This document shows, in pieces, positions 33,595 to 45,200 of a stretch of 64,000 bases of DNA; the stretch's first letter is position 1; each line of letters begins with the position of its first letter. Under the pieces are notes generated by a model that saw only the letters and a program-made list of their open reading frames with translations, was not told where the DNA came from and made no database searches. The translations under genes and the position numbers were made by a program. The DNA is from Arachis hypogaea (taxonomy: Eukaryota; Streptophyta; Magnoliopsida; Fabales; Fabaceae), in assembly GCF_003086295.3 (NCBI RefSeq), contig NC_092045.1:23378890-23442889 (forward strand). The letters run 5' to 3'.

Positions 33595-34131
33595 TTGTTC
33601 GAGTTTGGACAACTGACGGCTTATCTTGTTGCTTAGATTAGGACTGTTTTATTTTTGTAGGTTTAGAGTCTTTTAGTTGAGTCTAGTTTCATATTTTAAG
33701 TTTGGTGTCAATTGCATGCTTTTGTTTTCTTTCAATTTTTCGAATTTGCATGTCCTTAGTCCCCTTTTGATCTTTGAAAATTCTAAGTTTGGTGTCTTCT
33801 TTTTGTTCTCTTTTGAGTTTTCGAAAATTTGTGTCTGTTTTTCTAAAAATTTTAAGTTTGGTGTCATTTTGTTGTTTTTCTCTTTCCTCATTTCAAAAAA
33901 AAATCAAATCTTTTTCAAAATAATTTTCAATCATATCTTTTTAATTGCTAATTTCAAAATCTTTTTAATTAACTAATTGATTCAGTTTTCAATTTGCTTT
34001 AATCTTATTTTCTTTTAAATTTTCGAAATTTTATTTTATTTTCCATTCATTTTAATTTATTTTTTTCGGTCACTTTCAAAAAAAAATATTTTTAATCTGC
34101 TTGCAATCCATATCATTTCCCTTTCTCCATC
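33595..34131 (+). other. Leader of A
   Basis: T-rich leader with AAGTTTGGTGT at 33698-33708, 33785-33795 and 33854-33864. No gene. Confidence 0.6.
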
Positions 34132-37100
34132 ATGGACCTAAGTGGAATTGAGCAGTCCAGAAGGACTCTGGGGTCATATGCTAACCCCATTACAGCTGCA
34201 TATGGGAGTAGCATCTGTACACCTCCCATCAAAGCAAGCAGCTTTGAGCTAAATCCTCAACTCATTATCATAGTGCAGCAAAATTGCCAGTATTCCGGTC
34301 TTCCATAGGAAGAGCCTACTGAGTTTCTGGCACAGTTCTTACAAATTGCTGACACAGTACGTGATAAAGAGGTGGATCAGGATGTCTACAGACTATTACT
34401 GTTTCCATTTGCTGTAAAAGATCAAGCTAAGAGGTGGTTGAATAACCAACCTACAGCAAGCATAAAGACATGGAAACAGTTATCAGACAAATTCCTGAAT
34501 CACTTTTACCCTCCAAAGAGGATGACACAGCTAAGGCTGGACATCCAAGGCTTTAAACAAGAGGATAATGAATCCCTTTATAATGCCTGGGAGAGGTATA
34601 GAGGTATGCTAAGAAAATGCCCCTCTGAAATGTTTTCAGAGTGGGTGCAGTTAGACATCTTCTACTATGGGCTTACAGAAAAAGCTCAGATGTCTTTAGA
34701 CCACTCAGCTGGTGGATCTATACACATGAGGAAGACAATTGAAGAGGCTCAAGAGCTTATAGACACTATTGCTAGAAATCAACATTTATACTCTAGCAAT
34801 GAGTTCTCTACAAAAGAGGAAGTCATGGCAGTAGCCACTGATCCTAATCCTCAAGAACAGATGATTGAGCTTAATCAACAATTGCACTTGATGACAAAAC
34901 AATTAGCAGAATTTAAAGAGATGCTCCAAGAAACTAAAATTGCTAACAAGAACATAGAACTGCAATTGAATCAGGCAAAACAGCAGATATCTAAACAGAT
35001 AACAGAGGAATGCCAAGCAGTTCAACTGAGGAGTGGAAAGACATTGAATAACACTGCTCAAAGTAGCAAAAAGCCAAACAAGGAACAATTGACAGAGGAT
35101 AACCAAACCACTGTTCAAAATCCCTCTGAGGACAGTAAGAGCCCAGAGAGGAGCACTTTTGGCGTTCAAACACCAGAAAAGGGAGGAGAGCTGGCGTTAA
35201 ACGCCCATTCCCTGCCCAATTCTGGCGTTCAAACGCCAGAGAAGGGAGAGAAGTTGGCGTTAAACGCTCAATCTTCACCCAATCCTGGCGTTCAGACGCT
35301 AAGGGAGGATCAGACACCTGAGAGTGCTGACAGTAACCCCTCTAAAAAGGCTTCTTCAACCACTTCTGTAAGGAATAAACCTGCAGCAACTAAGGTTGAA
35401 GAATATAAAGCCAAGATGCCTTATCCTCAGAAACTCCGCCAAGCGAAACAGGATAAGCAATTTGCCCGCTTTGTAGACTATCTAAGGACTCTTGAAATAA
35501 AGATTCCGTTTGCAGAGGCACTTGAGCAAATACCTTCTTATGCTAAGTTCATGAAAGAGATCTTAAGTCATAAGAAAGATTGGAGAGAAACTGAAAAACT
35601 ATTTCTCACTGAAGAATGCAGTGCAGTCATTCTAAAAAGCTTACCAGAAAAGCTTCAAGATCCAGGAAGCTTTATGATACCATGCACATTAGAAGGTGCT
35701 TGCACCAAGACAGCCCTGTGTGATCTTGGAGCAAGTATCAATCTAATACCTGCATCCACTATCAGAAAGCTTGGGTTGACTGAAGAAGTCAAACCAACCC
35801 GGATATGCCTCCAACTTGCTGATGGCTCCATTAAATATCCATCAAGCATAATAGAGGACATGATTGTCAAGGTTGGGCCATTCACCTTTCCAACTGACTT
35901 TGTGGTGCTGGAAATGGAGGAGCACAAGAGTGCAACCCTCATTCTAGGAAGACCTTTCCTAGCAACTGGATGAACCCTCATTGATGTACAAAAAGGGGAA
36001 GTAACCCTGAGAGTCAATGAGGATGAGTTCAAGTTGAATGTTGTAAAAGCTATGCAGCATCCAGACACACCAAATGACTGCATGGGCGCTGACATTATTG
36101 ACTTTCTGGTGGAAGAGATCAATATGACTGAAAGTCTAGAATCAGAGCTTGAGGACATCTTCAAGGATGCTCAGCCTGATCAAGAAGAACCAGAGGAAAC
36201 AAAGGAATTTTTGAAAATTCCTCAGGAGGAGGATAAGCCTCCCAAACCTGAACTCAAACCACTACCACCATCCCTAAAGTATGCATTTCTGGGAGAGGGT
36301 GACACTTTTCCAGTGATTATAAGCTCTGCTTTAAATCCACAGGAAGAGGAAGCACTGATTCAAGTGCTAAGGATACACAAGACAGCTCTTGGGTGGTCCA
36401 TAAGTGATCTTAAGGGCATTAGCCCAGCTAGATGCATGCACAAGATCCTGTTGGAGGATAATGCCAAACCAGTGGTCCAACCACAGAGGAGGCTAAATCC
36501 AGCCATGAACGAGGTGGTGCAGAAAGAGGTCACTAAATTACTAGAGGCTGGGATTATTTATCCTATTTCTGATAGCCCCTGGGTGAGCCCTGTACAAGTT
36601 GTCCCCAAAAAGGGAGGCATGACAGTGGTTCATAATGAAAAAAATGAACTGGTTCCTACAAGAACAGTCACAGGGTGGCGTATGTGTATTGACTACAGAA
36701 GGCTCAATACAGCCACCAGAAAGGATCATTTTCCTTTACTATTCATAGACCAAATGCTAGAAAGACTAGCTGGTCATGATTGTTACTGCTTTTTGGATGG
36801 CTATTCAGGTTACAACCAAATTGCAGTAGATCCTCAGGACCAAGAAAAAACAGCATTTACTTGCCCTTCTGGCGTGTTTGCCTACAGGAGGATGCCTTTT
36901 GGTCTGTGTAATGCTCCTGCAACCTTTCAGAGATGCATGTTATCCATCTTCTCTGACATGGTGGAGAAATTCCTGGAAGTCTTCATGGATGACTTCTCAG
37001 TATATGGAGACTCATTCAGCTCCTGTCTTGACCACCTAGCACTTGTCCTGAAAAGGTACCAAGAGACTAACCTGGTTTTAAACTGGGAGAAATGTCACTT

Positions 37101-37915
37101 TATGGTGACTGAGGGAATTGTCCTTGGGCACAAAATTTCAAGCAGGGGAATAGAGGTGGATAAGGCAAAGGTAAAGGTAATTGAAAAATTACCACCACCT
37201 GCCAATGTTAAGGCAATCAGAAGCTTTATGGGGCATGCAGGATTCTATAGAAGGTTTATAAAGGATTTTTCGAAAATTGCAAAACCTTTGAGCAACCTGC
37301 TAGCTGCTGACACACCATTTGTGTTTGATACACAGTGTCTGCAGGCATTTGAGACCCTGAAAGCCAAGCTGGTCACAGCACCAGTCATCTCTGTACCAGA
37401 CTGGACATTGCCATTTGAACTAATGTGTGATGCCAGTGACCATGCCATTGGTGCAGTGCTGGGACAGAGGCATAACAAGCTTCTGCACGTCATTTATTAT
37501 GCCAGCCGTGTTCTAAATGATGCACAGAAGAATTACACAACCACAGAAAAAGAGTTACTTGCAGTGGTCTATGCCATTGACAAGTTTAGATCCTATCTAG
37601 TGGGATCCAAAGTGATTGTGTACACTGACCATGCTGCTCTTAAATACTTACTCACAAAGCAGGATTCAAAACCCAAGTTTATAAGATGGGTGTTGCTTCT
37701 GCAAGAGTTTGATATAGAAATAAAAGACAGAAAAGGGACAGAGAACCAAGTAGCTGATCATCTGTCCCGAATAGAACCAGTAGCTGGGGCGTCCCTCCCT
37801 TCTACTGATATCTCTGAGACTTTCCCAGATGAGCAACTCTTTGCCATTCAGGAAGCTCCATGGTTTGCAGATATTGCAAATTATAAAGCTGTGAGGTTCA
37901 TACCACAGGAGTACA
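34132..37915 (+). pseudogene. A gag-pol, first part (gag to RNase H and start of integrase)
   Basis: It starts [19 protein letters not shown] at 34132. Two in-frame stops: TAG at 34306-34308 (CAG in B) and TGA at 35971-35973 (CGA in B). Domains in order: gag ([16 protein letters not shown]), protease ([12 protein letters not shown] near 35720), RT ([19 protein letters not shown] near 36985), RNase H ([14 protein letters not shown] near 37430; TDHAALKYL). The frame is otherwise unbroken until B enters after GTACA (37911-37915). The B 1671-aa protein is the intact relative. Confidence 0.9.
35161..35301 (+). repeat. Palindromic words in the A gag-protease linker
   Basis: Half sites start at 35161, 35193, 35224, 35256 and 35287: steps 32, 31, 32, 31. 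Two steps make 63 bp, so alternate words fall in the same frame and read GVQTP, then LALNA, then GVQTP again. Confidence 0.9.
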
Positions 37916-39436
37916 TGGTGCACGAAATTGCAATCACACTTTTGCAATCCCGCACAACTAACCAGCAAGTGTACTGGGTCGTCCAAGTAATACCTTGCGT
38001 GAGCAAGGGTCGATCCCACAGAGATTGTCGGCTTGAAGCAAGCTATGGTTATCTTGTAAATCTTAGTCAGGATATCAGAAATTATCAGGATTGATTGTGA
38101 AAAGCAAAAGAACATGAAATGATTACTTGTTTTTCAGTAATGGAGAATAGGTTGAGGTTTGGAGATGCTCCATCTTCTGAATCTCTGCTTTCCTACTGTC
38201 TTCTTCTTCAAACACGCAAGTCTCCTTCCATGGCAAGCTGTATGCAGGGTTTCACCGTTGTCAATGGCTACCTCCCATCCTCTCAGTGAAAGCGATTGCA
38301 TATGCTCTGTCACAGCATAGCGGAATTCATCTGTCGGTTCTCAATCAGGCCGGAATAGAATCCAGTGATTCTTTTGCGTCTGTCACTAACGCCCTGCCTT
38401 CAGGAGTTTGAAGCACGTCACAGTCATTCAGTCATTGAATCCTACTCAGAATACCACAGACAAGGTTTAGACCTTCCGGATTCTCTTGAATGCCGCCATC
38501 AGTCTAGCTTATACCACGAAGATTCCGATTAAAGAACCCAAGAGATAACTACTTAATCTAAGGTAGAACGGAGGTGGTTGTCAAGCACACGTTCATAGTT
38601 GAGAATGATGATGATTGTCACGGATCATCACATTCATCCGGATTAAGAACAAGTATTATCTTAGAATGGAAGCAAGCATGATTGAATGAGAAACAGTAGT
38701 AATTGCATTAATCCATCAAGACACAGCAGAGCTCCTCACCCCCAACCATGGGGTTTAGAGACTCATGCTGTGGAAGAAAACGTGTAAAAGTGTCATAAGG
38801 TCATCCGGTCTGATACAATGTCAAAAGATCCTATTAATAGTAAACTAGTATCCTAGGGTATACAGAAATGAGTAAATGACGTAAAAATCCACTTCTGGGT
38901 CCACTTGGTGTGTGCTTGGGCTGAGCAATGAAGCATTTTCGTGTAGAGACCTTTTCTGAAGTTAAACGCCAGTTCTCCTGCCAGTTTGGGCGTTTAACTC
39001 CAAATTTTATGCCAGTTCCGGCGTTTAACGCTGGAATTTCTAAGGCTGTTTTGCCACGCCGGTTTGGACCATCAAATCTTGGGCAAAGTATGGACTATCA
39101 TATATTGCTGGAAAGCCCAGGATGTCTACTTTCCAATGCCGTTGAGAGCGCGCCAATTGGGCTTCTGTAGCTCCAGAAAATCCACTTCGAGTGCAGGGAG
39201 GTCAGAATCCAACAGCATCTGCAGTCCTTTTTGGTCTCGGAATCAGATTTTTGCTCAGAACCCTCAATTTCAGCCAGAAAATACCTGAAATTACAGAAAA
39301 ATACACAAACTCATAGTAAAGTCCAGAAAAGTGAATTTTAGCTAAAAACTAATAAAAATATACTAAAAACTAACTAGATTATACTAAAAACATACTAAAA
39401 ACAATGCCAAAAAGCATACAAATTATCCGCTCATCA
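37916..39436 (-). mobile_element. Element B 3' LTR
   Basis: It runs from TGGTGCACGAAATTGC to CCGCTCATCA. Element-sense TATTAATAG is at about 38829. Palindromic words are at about 38960-39035. No embedded PBS copy. Confidence 0.94.
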
Positions 39437-39438
39437 CA

Positions 39439-39473
39439 ACACCAAACTTAAATTGTTGCTTGTCCCCAAGCAA
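39439..39473 (-). promoter_or_regulatory. Hairpin plus AAGTTTGGTGT module before the 3' LTR of B
   Basis: Element sense TTGCTTG-GGGA-CAAGCAA (39456-39473), then AAGTTTGGTGT (39439-39449), then GTG and the LTR. Confidence 0.65.
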
Positions 39474-40469
39474 CTGAAAATCAAAATAGGATAAAAAGAA
39501 GAGAATATACTATAGACTCCAAAATATCAAGGAAACATAGCTCCAATTAGATGAGCGGGACTAGTAGCTTTTTGCCTCCGAACAGTTTTGGCATCTCACT
39601 CTATCCCTTGAGGTTCAGAATGATTGGCATCTATAAGAACTCAGAACTCAGATAGTGTTATTGATTCTCTTAGTTGAGCATAATGATTCTTGAACATAGC
39701 TAGTGTATGAGTCTTGGCTGTGGCCCAAAGCACTCTGTCTTCTAGTATTACCACCGGATACATACATGCCACAGACACATAATTGGGTGAACCTTTTCAG
39801 ATTGTGACTCAGCTTTGCTAAAGTCCCCAATTAGAGGTGTCCAAGGTTCTTAAGCACACTCTTGTTGCCTTGAATCACAACTTTATTTCTTTCTTTTTCT
39901 TTTTCTTTTCTTCTTCTCTTTTCTTTTTTTCGAAATTTTTTTTTTGTATCCACTGCTTTTTCTTGCTTCAAGAATCAGTCTAATGATTTTTAGATCCTCA
40001 ATAACAGTTCTCTTTTTCCTCCTTCTTTCAAGAGCCAACAATTTTTTTAACATTCTCAAAACAACAAATTCAAGAGACATATGCACTGTTCAAGCATTCA
40101 TTCAGAAAGCAAAAAGTATTGTCACCACATCAAACTAATTCAACTAGTTTCAATGATAAATTTTGAAATCCTGTACTTCTTGTTCTTTTGTGATTAAAGC
40201 ATTTTTCATTTAAGAGAGGTGATGGATTCATAGGACATTCATATCTTTAAGGCATAAAATTTCAATTTTATTAATTATGAATTAAAACAAGACTCAAAAA
40301 AATGAGACTAGAAAAACGAAAAATAAAAACAAAACTCAAGAAAATAAAAAACGAAAAACAGAGGCTCCTAATGATAGAGGTTTTCACAGAGTTAGGACTC
40401 AACAACCTTGATTTTGAGAAGTGGATGCTCCCTCAGCTTGAGAGGAGAACTTTTGGCGTTTCTTGGAGT
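39474..40469 (-). other. 3' noncoding region of B
   Basis: The all-element conserved stretch is at about 39550-39865. The 150-bp stretch of C and E is absent and replaced by a T/C-rich tract (39880-39945). No gene seen. Confidence 0.6.
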
Positions 40470-41324
40470 TCACGCCCCTTGTCCTTCCATTGACTTCTTG
40501 GTGATTGGATGTTCAATAGGTATGAACTCATCTGCTTCCATCTTCACCCCAGCTTCTTTACAGAGCAAGGAAATCAAGCTTGGGTAAGCCAGTTTGGCTT
40601 CAGTGGAATTCTTGTTTGCAATTGTATAGATCTCACAAGCAATCACATGATGAACCTCCACTTCTTTTCCAAGCATAATGCAATGAATCATCACTGCCCT
40701 CTTGATGGTGACCTCAGAACGGTTGCTAGTGGGCAATATGGAACGCCCAATAAAGTCTAGCCAACCTCTTGCAATTGGCTTGAGGTCTCCCCTCTTGAGT
40801 TGGTTTGGGACACCCTTTGAATTGGTTATCCACTTAGTCCCAGGGAGGCATATGTCCTCTAGAACTTGATCCAACCCTTTATCTACTCTCACCATCCTCC
40901 TATTGAAGGAGTCAGGATCATCTTGCAGTTGAGGTAGTTTGAAGATTTCTCTTATTTTGTCCAGATGGAAGTACATAACTTTCCCTCTGACCATGGTTCT
41001 GTAGGTATGGTAAGCAGTTCCAGTCATTCTCTGCTTATCTGTTAGCCACAGATTAGAGTAGAATTCCTGAACCATGTTCCTTCCAACCTTTATTTCAGGA
41101 TTGGTCAGAACTTCCCATCCTCTGTTTCGAATTTGCTCTTGGATCTCCGGATATTCATCTTCTTTCAGATCAAATTTAACTTCCGGGATCACTGACCTCA
41201 GACCCATTATTTTGTGATAATGGTCTTCATGTTCTTTGGTTAAGAACTTCTCTTGATTCCAAAGATTCTTTGGATTAGTCTCTTTCTTTCCTCTTGAGTT
41301 GGTTTGTTTTCCCTTAGGAGCCAT
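40470..41324 (-). CDS. B third ORF, plant transposon-type protein, C-terminally shortened
   Basis: The start is ATG at 41324 (MAPKGKQTNSRGKKE), the point where A, B and C agree; an upstream in-frame ATG at 41369 is less likely. About 284 aa. Signatures: FLTKEHEDHYHKIM, VIPEVKFDLKEDEYPEIQEQI, GRNMVQEFYSNLW, LEDICLPGTKW, LKPIARGWLDFI and PTSNRSEVTIKRAVMIH. It ends after ITKKSMEGQ in a few altered residues, because about 190 bp present in A (52244-52430) are missing. The lost part encodes the coiled-coil tail. No signal peptide or membrane segment. I recall the family as putative plant transposon protein (PF20167); its function is not known to me. Confidence 0.8.
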   Translation of the reverse strand: MAPKGKQTNSRGKKETNPKNLWNQEKFLTKEHEDHYHKIMGLRSVIPEVKFDLKEDEYPEIQEQIRNRGWEVLTNPEIKVGRNMVQEFYSNLWLTDKQRMTGTAYHTYRTMVRGKVMYFHLDKIREIFKLPQLQDDPDSFNRRMVRVDKGLDQVLEDICLPGTKWITNSKGVPNQLKRGDLKPIARGWLDFIGRSILPTSNRSEVTIKRAVMIHCIMLGKEVEVHHVIACEIYTIANKNSTEAKLAYPSLISLLCKEAGVKMEADEFIPIEHPITKKSMEGQGA

Positions 41325-41362
41325 GATCTTGATGAATCTTGGCTTAGTGATCACGGAAAAGC

Positions 41363-41400
41363 ACACCAAACTTAGAGGTTTTGCTTGTCCTCAAGCAAAA
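41363..41400 (-). promoter_or_regulatory. Hairpin plus AAGTTTGGTGT module before the third ORF of B
   Basis: Element sense TTTTGCTTG-AGGA-CAAGCAAAA, a perfect 9-bp stem (41379-41400), then AAGTTTGGTGT (41363-41373), about 39 bases before the start ATG. Confidence 0.7.
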
Positions 41401-41752
41401 AGAGAAGAAAGAAGAGAAGAGAGAGAGAGAGAGGAAGAGGAAATTCGAATGGTGTGGTGGAAAGAGGGAGCCAAACACGAATTTATAAGGTGAGGGGGAA
41501 AGTATTTTCGAAAAAAAAAGAGAGATTTGAAAGGGGATTTGAGAAGATATGAAAAAAATTGAGAAAAGGGTGAGTTTTTGAAAAAGATTTGGGATTAATT
41601 TGAAATAGATTTGAAGAATGGTTTTGATTTGTGAAGATTTGAAAGTGAATGATGAAAGGTTGAAGTGCATTGATGTAGAAGAGTATGGGTAAAAAGAGGA
41701 AAGTTTGAAAAAATTTGAGTTGAAAACAAAAATGTGGTCCCCCCACCTTTCT
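41401..41752 (-). other. Spacer of B between array and third ORF
   Basis: Pyrimidine-rich in element sense with CTTTTTC and TCAAATC words, like the leaders. No gene. Confidence 0.5.
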
Positions 41753-42050
41753 GGCGTTAAACGCCCAGAATGGCACCCATTCTGGCGTTTAACGCCCAAT
41801 TGGCACCCCTTTTGGGCGTTTAACGCCCAGCCAGGTGCCCTGGCTGGCGTTAAACGCCAGAAAGTCTTTATCACTGGGTGTTTTTTCAAAACGCCCAGGA
41901 TGCTGCACACCTGGCGTTAAACGCCCAGAATGGTGCCCATTCTGGCGTTTAACGCCCAAAATGGCACCATTCCTGGCGTTAAACGCCCAGAATGATACCC
42001 ATTCTGGCGTTTAACGCCCAAAATGCTCCTTACTGGCGTTTTTTCGCCAG
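41753..42050 (-). repeat. Palindrome array of B, 31-bp period
   Basis: Units start at 41753, 41784, 41815, 41846, 41877, 41913, 41944, 41975, 42006 and 42035. Steps are 31, 31, 31, 31, 36, 31, 31, 31, 29. The unit at 41877 has an enlarged centre (GGGTGTT...AAAACGCCC). Units 41753 and 41784 with their spacer also form one long dyad (arms with CAGAATGG/CCATTCTG). Confidence 0.93.
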
Positions 42051-42156
42051 TAAGCTCATTTTCTCTGCTTTTTGAGCTGAATCCTTCTGTAACTCTGTGA
42101 ATTCCTTCATTTTTGATATTTGCCTCTGTAAGAACTAATCATACAACCTACTAATG

Positions 42157-42174
42157 ACTGGGTTGCCTCCCAGC
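42157..42174 (-). promoter_or_regulatory. Post-pol hairpin of B
   Basis: Element sense GCTGGG-AGGCAA-CCCAGT, after AAAGAAGCGCTT and about 40 bp past the gag-pol stop. Confidence 0.65.
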
Positions 42175-42215
42175 AAGCGCTTCTTTACTGTCTTTAGCTG
42201 GACCTTCACTGAGAA

Positions 42216-45200
42216 TTACTCAAGTCTCAGTTTTGAGCATTCCTGCTCAAAATTTCCTTCAAGATAATGCTTGATTCTCTGTCCATTAACAATGAACTTC
42301 TTGTCAGAATCAATATCCTGAAGCTCAACATATCCATATGGTGACACTCCTGTAATCACATACGGACCCCTCCAACGGGATTTGAGTTTTCCTGGAAACA
42401 GTCTGAGCCTAGAGTTAAAGAGCAGAACTTTTTGTCCTGGCTCAAAGACTCTGGTTGACAACTTCTTGTCATGCCATTTCTTTGCCTTTTCCTTATAAAT
42501 TTTTGCATTTTCAAAGGCATTGAGTCTGAACTCCTCTAGCTCATTTAGCTGGAGCAGTCTTTTTTCACCAGCTAACTGTGCATCCATGTTTAGGAATCTG
42601 GTTGCCCAGTAGGCTTTATGTTCCAGTTCCACAGGCAAATGACAGGCCTTCCCATACACCAGTTGGTATGGAGAGGTTCCTATAGGAGTCTTGAATGCTG
42701 TTCTGTATGCCCACAGAGCATCATCCAAGCTCTTTGCCCAATCCTTTCTACGGGCCATCACAGTCCGTTCTAGGATTCTCTTTAGCTCTCTGTTAGAGAC
42801 TTCAGCTTGCCCATTTGTCTGTGGATGATACGGAGTTGCCACCTTGTGGCTAATTCCATATCTAACCATAGCAAGGTGTAGCTGTTTATTGCAGAAATGA
42901 GTGCCCCCGTCACTGATTAGCACTCTGGGAACGCCAAACCTGCTGAATATGTTTTTCTGGAGGAATTTCAGTACGGTCTTTGTATCATTAGTGGGTGTAG
43001 CAATTGCTTCTACCCACTTAGATACATAGTCCACTGCCACCAGAATGTAAGTGTTTGAGTATGATGGTGGGAATGGCCCCATGAAGTCAATTCCCCATAC
43101 ATCAAACAGTTCTATCTCTAATATCCCTTGTTGAGGCATGGCATATCCATGAGGCAGGTTACCAGCTCTTTGGCAACTGTCACAGTTACGCACAAACTCT
43201 CGGGAATCTTTATAGAGAGTAGGCCAGTAGAAGCCACATTGGAGGACTTTAGTGGCTGTTCGCTCACTTCCAAAATGTCCTCCATACTGTGATCCATGGC
43301 AGTGCCATAGGATCCTTTGTGCTTCTTCTCTGGGTACACACCTGCGGATCACTCCGTCAGCACATCTCTTAAAGAGATATGGTTCATCCCAGAGGTAGTA
43401 CTTGGCATCTGAAATTAATTTCTTTCTCTGCACGTAGCTGTACTCTTTGGGAATGAACCTCACAGCTTTAAAATTTGCAATATCTGCAAACCATGGAGCT
43501 TCCTGAATGGCAAATAGTTGCTCATCTGGGAAAGTCTCAGAAATCTCAGTAGAAGGGAGGGACGCCCCAGCTACTGGTTCTATTCGGGACAGATGATCAG
43601 CTACTTGGTTCTCTGTCCCTTTTCTGTCTCTTATTTCTATATCAAACTCTTGCAGAAGCAACACCCATCTGATGAGCCTGGGTTTTGAATCCTGCTTTGT
43701 GAGTAGATATTTAAGAGCAGCATGGTCAGTGTACACAACCACTTTGGATCCCACTAGATAGGATCTAAACTTGTCAATGGCATAGACCACTGCAAGTAAC
43801 TCTTTTTCTGTGGTTGTGTAGTTCTTTTGTGCGTCATTTAGAACACGGCTGGCATAGTAAATGACGTGCAGAAGCTTGTTATGCCTCTGTCCCAACACTG
43901 CACCAATGGCATGGTCACTGGCATCACACATTAGTTCAAATGGCAATGTCCAATCTGGTGCAGAGATGACTGGTGCTGTGACCAGCTTAGCTTTCAGGGT
44001 CTCAAATGCCTGCAGACACTGTGTGTCAAACACAAATGGTGTGTCAGCAGCTAACAGGTTACTCAGAGGTTTTGCAATTTTCGAAAAATCCTTTATAAAC
44101 CTTCTGTAGAATCCTGCATGCCCCAGAAAGCTTCTGATTGCCTTAACATTGGCAGGTGGTGGTAATTTTTCAATTACCTCTACCTTTGCCTTATCCACCT
44201 CTATTCCCTTGCTTGAAATTTTGTGCCCAAGGACAATTCCTTCACTCACCATAAAGTGACATTTCTCCCAGTTTAAAACCAGGTTAGTCTCTTGGCATCT
44301 TTTCAAGACAAGTGCTAGGTGATTAAGACAGGAGCTAAATGAGTCTCCATATACTGAAAAGTCATCCATGAAGACTTCCAGAAATTTCTCTACCATATCT
44401 GAAAAGATAGAGAGCATGCACCTCTGAAAGGTTGCAGGTGCATTGCACAGACCAAAAGGCATCCTCCTATAGGCAAACACGCCAGAAGGGCAAGTGAATG
44501 CTATTTTCTCTTGGTCCTGAGGGTCTACTGCAATTTGGTTGTAGCCTGAATAGCCATCCAAAAAGCAGTAATAATCATGGCCAGCTAATCTTTCTAGCAT
44601 TTGGTCTATGAATGGTAAAGGAAAATGATCCTTTCTGGTGGCTGTATTGAGCCTTCTGTAGTCAATACACATGCGCCACCCTGTGACTGTCCTTGTAGGA
44701 ACCAGTTCATTTTTTTCATTATGAACCACTGTCATGCCTCCCTTTTTGGGAACAACTTGGACAGGGCTCACCCAGGGGCTATCAGAAATCGGATAAATAA
44801 TCCCAGCCTCCAGTAATTTAGTGACCTCTTTCTGCACCACCTCCTTCATGGCAGGATTTAGCCTCCTCTGTGGTTGGACCACTGGTTTGGCATTATCCTC
44901 CAATAGGATCTTGTGCATGCATCTAGCTGGGCTAATGCCCTTAAGATCACTTATGGACCACCCAAGAGCTGTCTTGTGTGTCCTTAGCACTTGAATCAGT
45001 GCTTCCTCTTCCTGTGGATTTAAAGCAGAGCTTATAATCACTGGAAAAGTGTCACTCTCTCCCAGAAATGCATATTTCAGGGATGGTGGTAGTGGTTTGA
45101 GTTCAGGCTTGGGAGGCTTATCCTCCTCCTGAGGAATTTTCGAAAATTCCTTTGCCTCCTCTAGTTCTTCCTGATCAGGCTGAGCATCTTTGAAGATGTC

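Noticed and set aside
40470..41324. Third ORF as a retroviral envelope gene
   Set aside because: It is in the env position, but no signal peptide, membrane segment or glycoprotein-like cysteine pattern is seen.
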